From a bacterium EF100-94H03 bin56 (lineage in GTDB: Bacteria; Pseudomonadota; Alphaproteobacteria; SP197), in the NCBI GenBank assembly GCA_002238685.1, contig MPMV01000006.1:1-64000 (forward strand): a stretch of DNA of 64,000 bases, in the 5' to 3' direction. Shown here in pieces: positions 63,246 through 64,000 of the stretch. Position 1 is the stretch's first letter; each line of letters begins with the position of its first letter. Position numbers and translations under genes: made by a program. A model generated the notes under the pieces. It was not told the DNA's origin, searched no databases, and saw only the letters and a list, made by a program, of their open reading frames with translations.

Positions 63246-64000
63246 GTTTCAAGCGCCCTGATCCCGGGGACGTCAGGTGCGTCGCCTGTATAGGCGGGGG
63301 CCTCATCGGCTCCGGCTGGGCCACGTGTTTCCTGGCTGCCGGCTATGACGTCATTGTCCACGATCCCGATCCCGGGGCCAGGGAGACACTGCACCGCACC
63401 ATCGAGACGGCCTGGCCCAGTGTCGTGGCCATGGGCGCCAGTGCCGCACCAGCCGGGGAGCCGCGCTTCACCACGAATCTCGAAGAGGCGGTTGCGGACG
63501 CTGACTTTGTCCAGGAAAGCGCGCCCGAACGGCTCGACATCAAGCAGGATCTCTATGCCCGCCTCGACTCGGCGATGGCGAATGACGTGGTCATTGCATC
63601 CTCCACATCCGGTCTGCTCATGAGCGATATCCAGGCCGGCGCTGGCAATGCCGCGCGCATGGTGCTCGGACATCCCTTCAATCCGCCCTACCTCATGCCA
63701 CTGGTCGAAGTGGTGGCCGGCCGGCAGACCGCCCCTGAAGCCGTCGACTGGGCCTGCGCATTCTACCAGGCAGCGGGCAAGCACCCGCTCAAGTTGGATC
63801 GCGAGGTGCCGGGCCATGTCGCTGACAGGCTGCAGCAGGCTATCTGGAACGAAATTCTCCACATGATTGCCGCCGGCGAGGCAACGCCCGAACAGATCGA
63901 CGCCTCGATCGTTCACGGATTCGGCCCGCGCCTCGCCATCATGGGCTATTGCCTGCTCTTCCACATGGCGGGCGGCGAAGGCGGCATGCGGCATTTTCTG
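63242..64000 (+). CDS. lcdH: L-carnitine dehydrogenase (3-hydroxyacyl-CoA dehydrogenase fold), 3' end beyond window
   Basis: The first 253 residues are present, open to the window edge. N-terminal NAD motif CVACIGGGLIGSGWATCF (about 13-30), DADFVQESAPERLDIKQDLY, SSTSGLLMSDIQAG, GHPFNPPYLMPLVEVVAGRQ, EVPGHVADRLQQAIWNEILH, and GGEGGMRHFL match L-carnitine 3-dehydrogenases, which oxidise carnitine to 3-dehydrocarnitine with NAD. The family then normally works with a beta-keto acid cleavage enzyme giving glycine betaine. The ATG overlaps the CoA ligase stop by four bases. Other 3-hydroxyacyl dehydrogenases remain a less likely alternative. Confidence 0.85.
   Translation, partial: MSFKRPDPGDVRCVACIGGGLIGSGWATCFLAAGYDVIVHDPDPGARETLHRTIETAWPSVVAMGASAAPAGEPRFTTNLEEAVADADFVQESAPERLDIKQDLYARLDSAMANDVVIASSTSGLLMSDIQAGAGNAARMVLGHPFNPPYLMPLVEVVAGRQTAPEAVDWACAFYQAAGKHPLKLDREVPGHVADRLQQAIWNEILHMIAAGEATPEQIDASIVHGFGPRLAIMGYCLLFHMAGGEGGMRHFL

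Overview
The window is GC-rich throughout, with proteobacterial-type Shine-Dalgarno sites, many Tat/Sec solute-binding proteins, and a gene content (carnitine dehydrogenase, non-pyrrolysine MttB-family methyltransferases, BtpA, TauD, CUT1 ABC systems, GT25 transferases) that fits a metabolically versatile alphaproteobacterium, possibly Rhodospirillales-like. No rRNA or other clear taxonomic marker is present, so that placement is inference. Most of the sequence is compact catabolic and transport operons, interrupted by accessory pockets full of broken genes.

Left accessory region (1 to about 9.7 kb): an apparently complete group II intron with its reverse transcriptase (minus strand), a GFA-family enzyme, then an unusual locus. 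A secreted protein made almost wholly of about 156 Gly-Asp dipeptides is followed by an out-of-frame overlapping Rz1-like lipoprotein gene and an aspartyl/asparaginyl beta-hydroxylase-family enzyme. A membrane-anchored LuxR-type regulator and a 521-residue protein of unknown function converge on it. I regard this as one of the two best candidates for an undescribed system.

Transport and catabolism (9.7 to 25.2 kb): an orphan family-5 binding protein with an M24 peptidase; a FIST-domain protein; a complete CUT1 ABC transporter ending in a TauD-family dioxygenase; an overlapping minus-strand operon of SDR, BtpA-family protein and FGGY kinase; an amidohydrolase; and an orphan PotD-like binding protein.

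Cysteine locus (25.2 to 28.4 kb): a secreted protein with 31 Cys in duplicated 65-residue blocks plus a rhodanese, divergent from a secreted SUMF1/FGE-fold protein and a His-rich protein. This is the second candidate system.

Middle (28.5 to 45.2 kb): a DUF4143 ATPase, a DMT exporter, an NYN-domain RNase with a promoter and terminator-like hairpin in its leader, a class I amidotransferase, a YHS protein, hutI and hutF, tandem MttB-family paralogs, a coupled three-gene oxidation operon (ThDP enzyme, GMC oxidoreductase, FMN hydroxyacid oxidase), and tRNA-Asn.

Second accessory pocket (45.2 to 51.7 kb): two copies of a 53-bp palindromic repeat around a helical-bundle gene, pseudogene fragments (TbpB-like barrel, GT25, CaiB), an intact GT25 gene and a CaiB/BaiF CoA-transferase.

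Right part (51.7 to 64 kb): dienelactone hydrolase, an orphan nitrile-hydratase accessory protein coupled to a DadA-like oxidase, a four-gene ATGA-overlap operon (SDR, SDR, M20 amidohydrolase, COG0523 GTPase), an integrase stump, a CmcJ/NvfI-like oxidoreductase, a DMT exporter, and an acyl-CoA synthetase coupled to L-carnitine dehydrogenase, which runs off the window edge. The MttB paralogs, GMC and FMN oxidases, CoA ligase, CoA-transferase and carnitine dehydrogenase together suggest use of quaternary amines such as carnitine and betaines.
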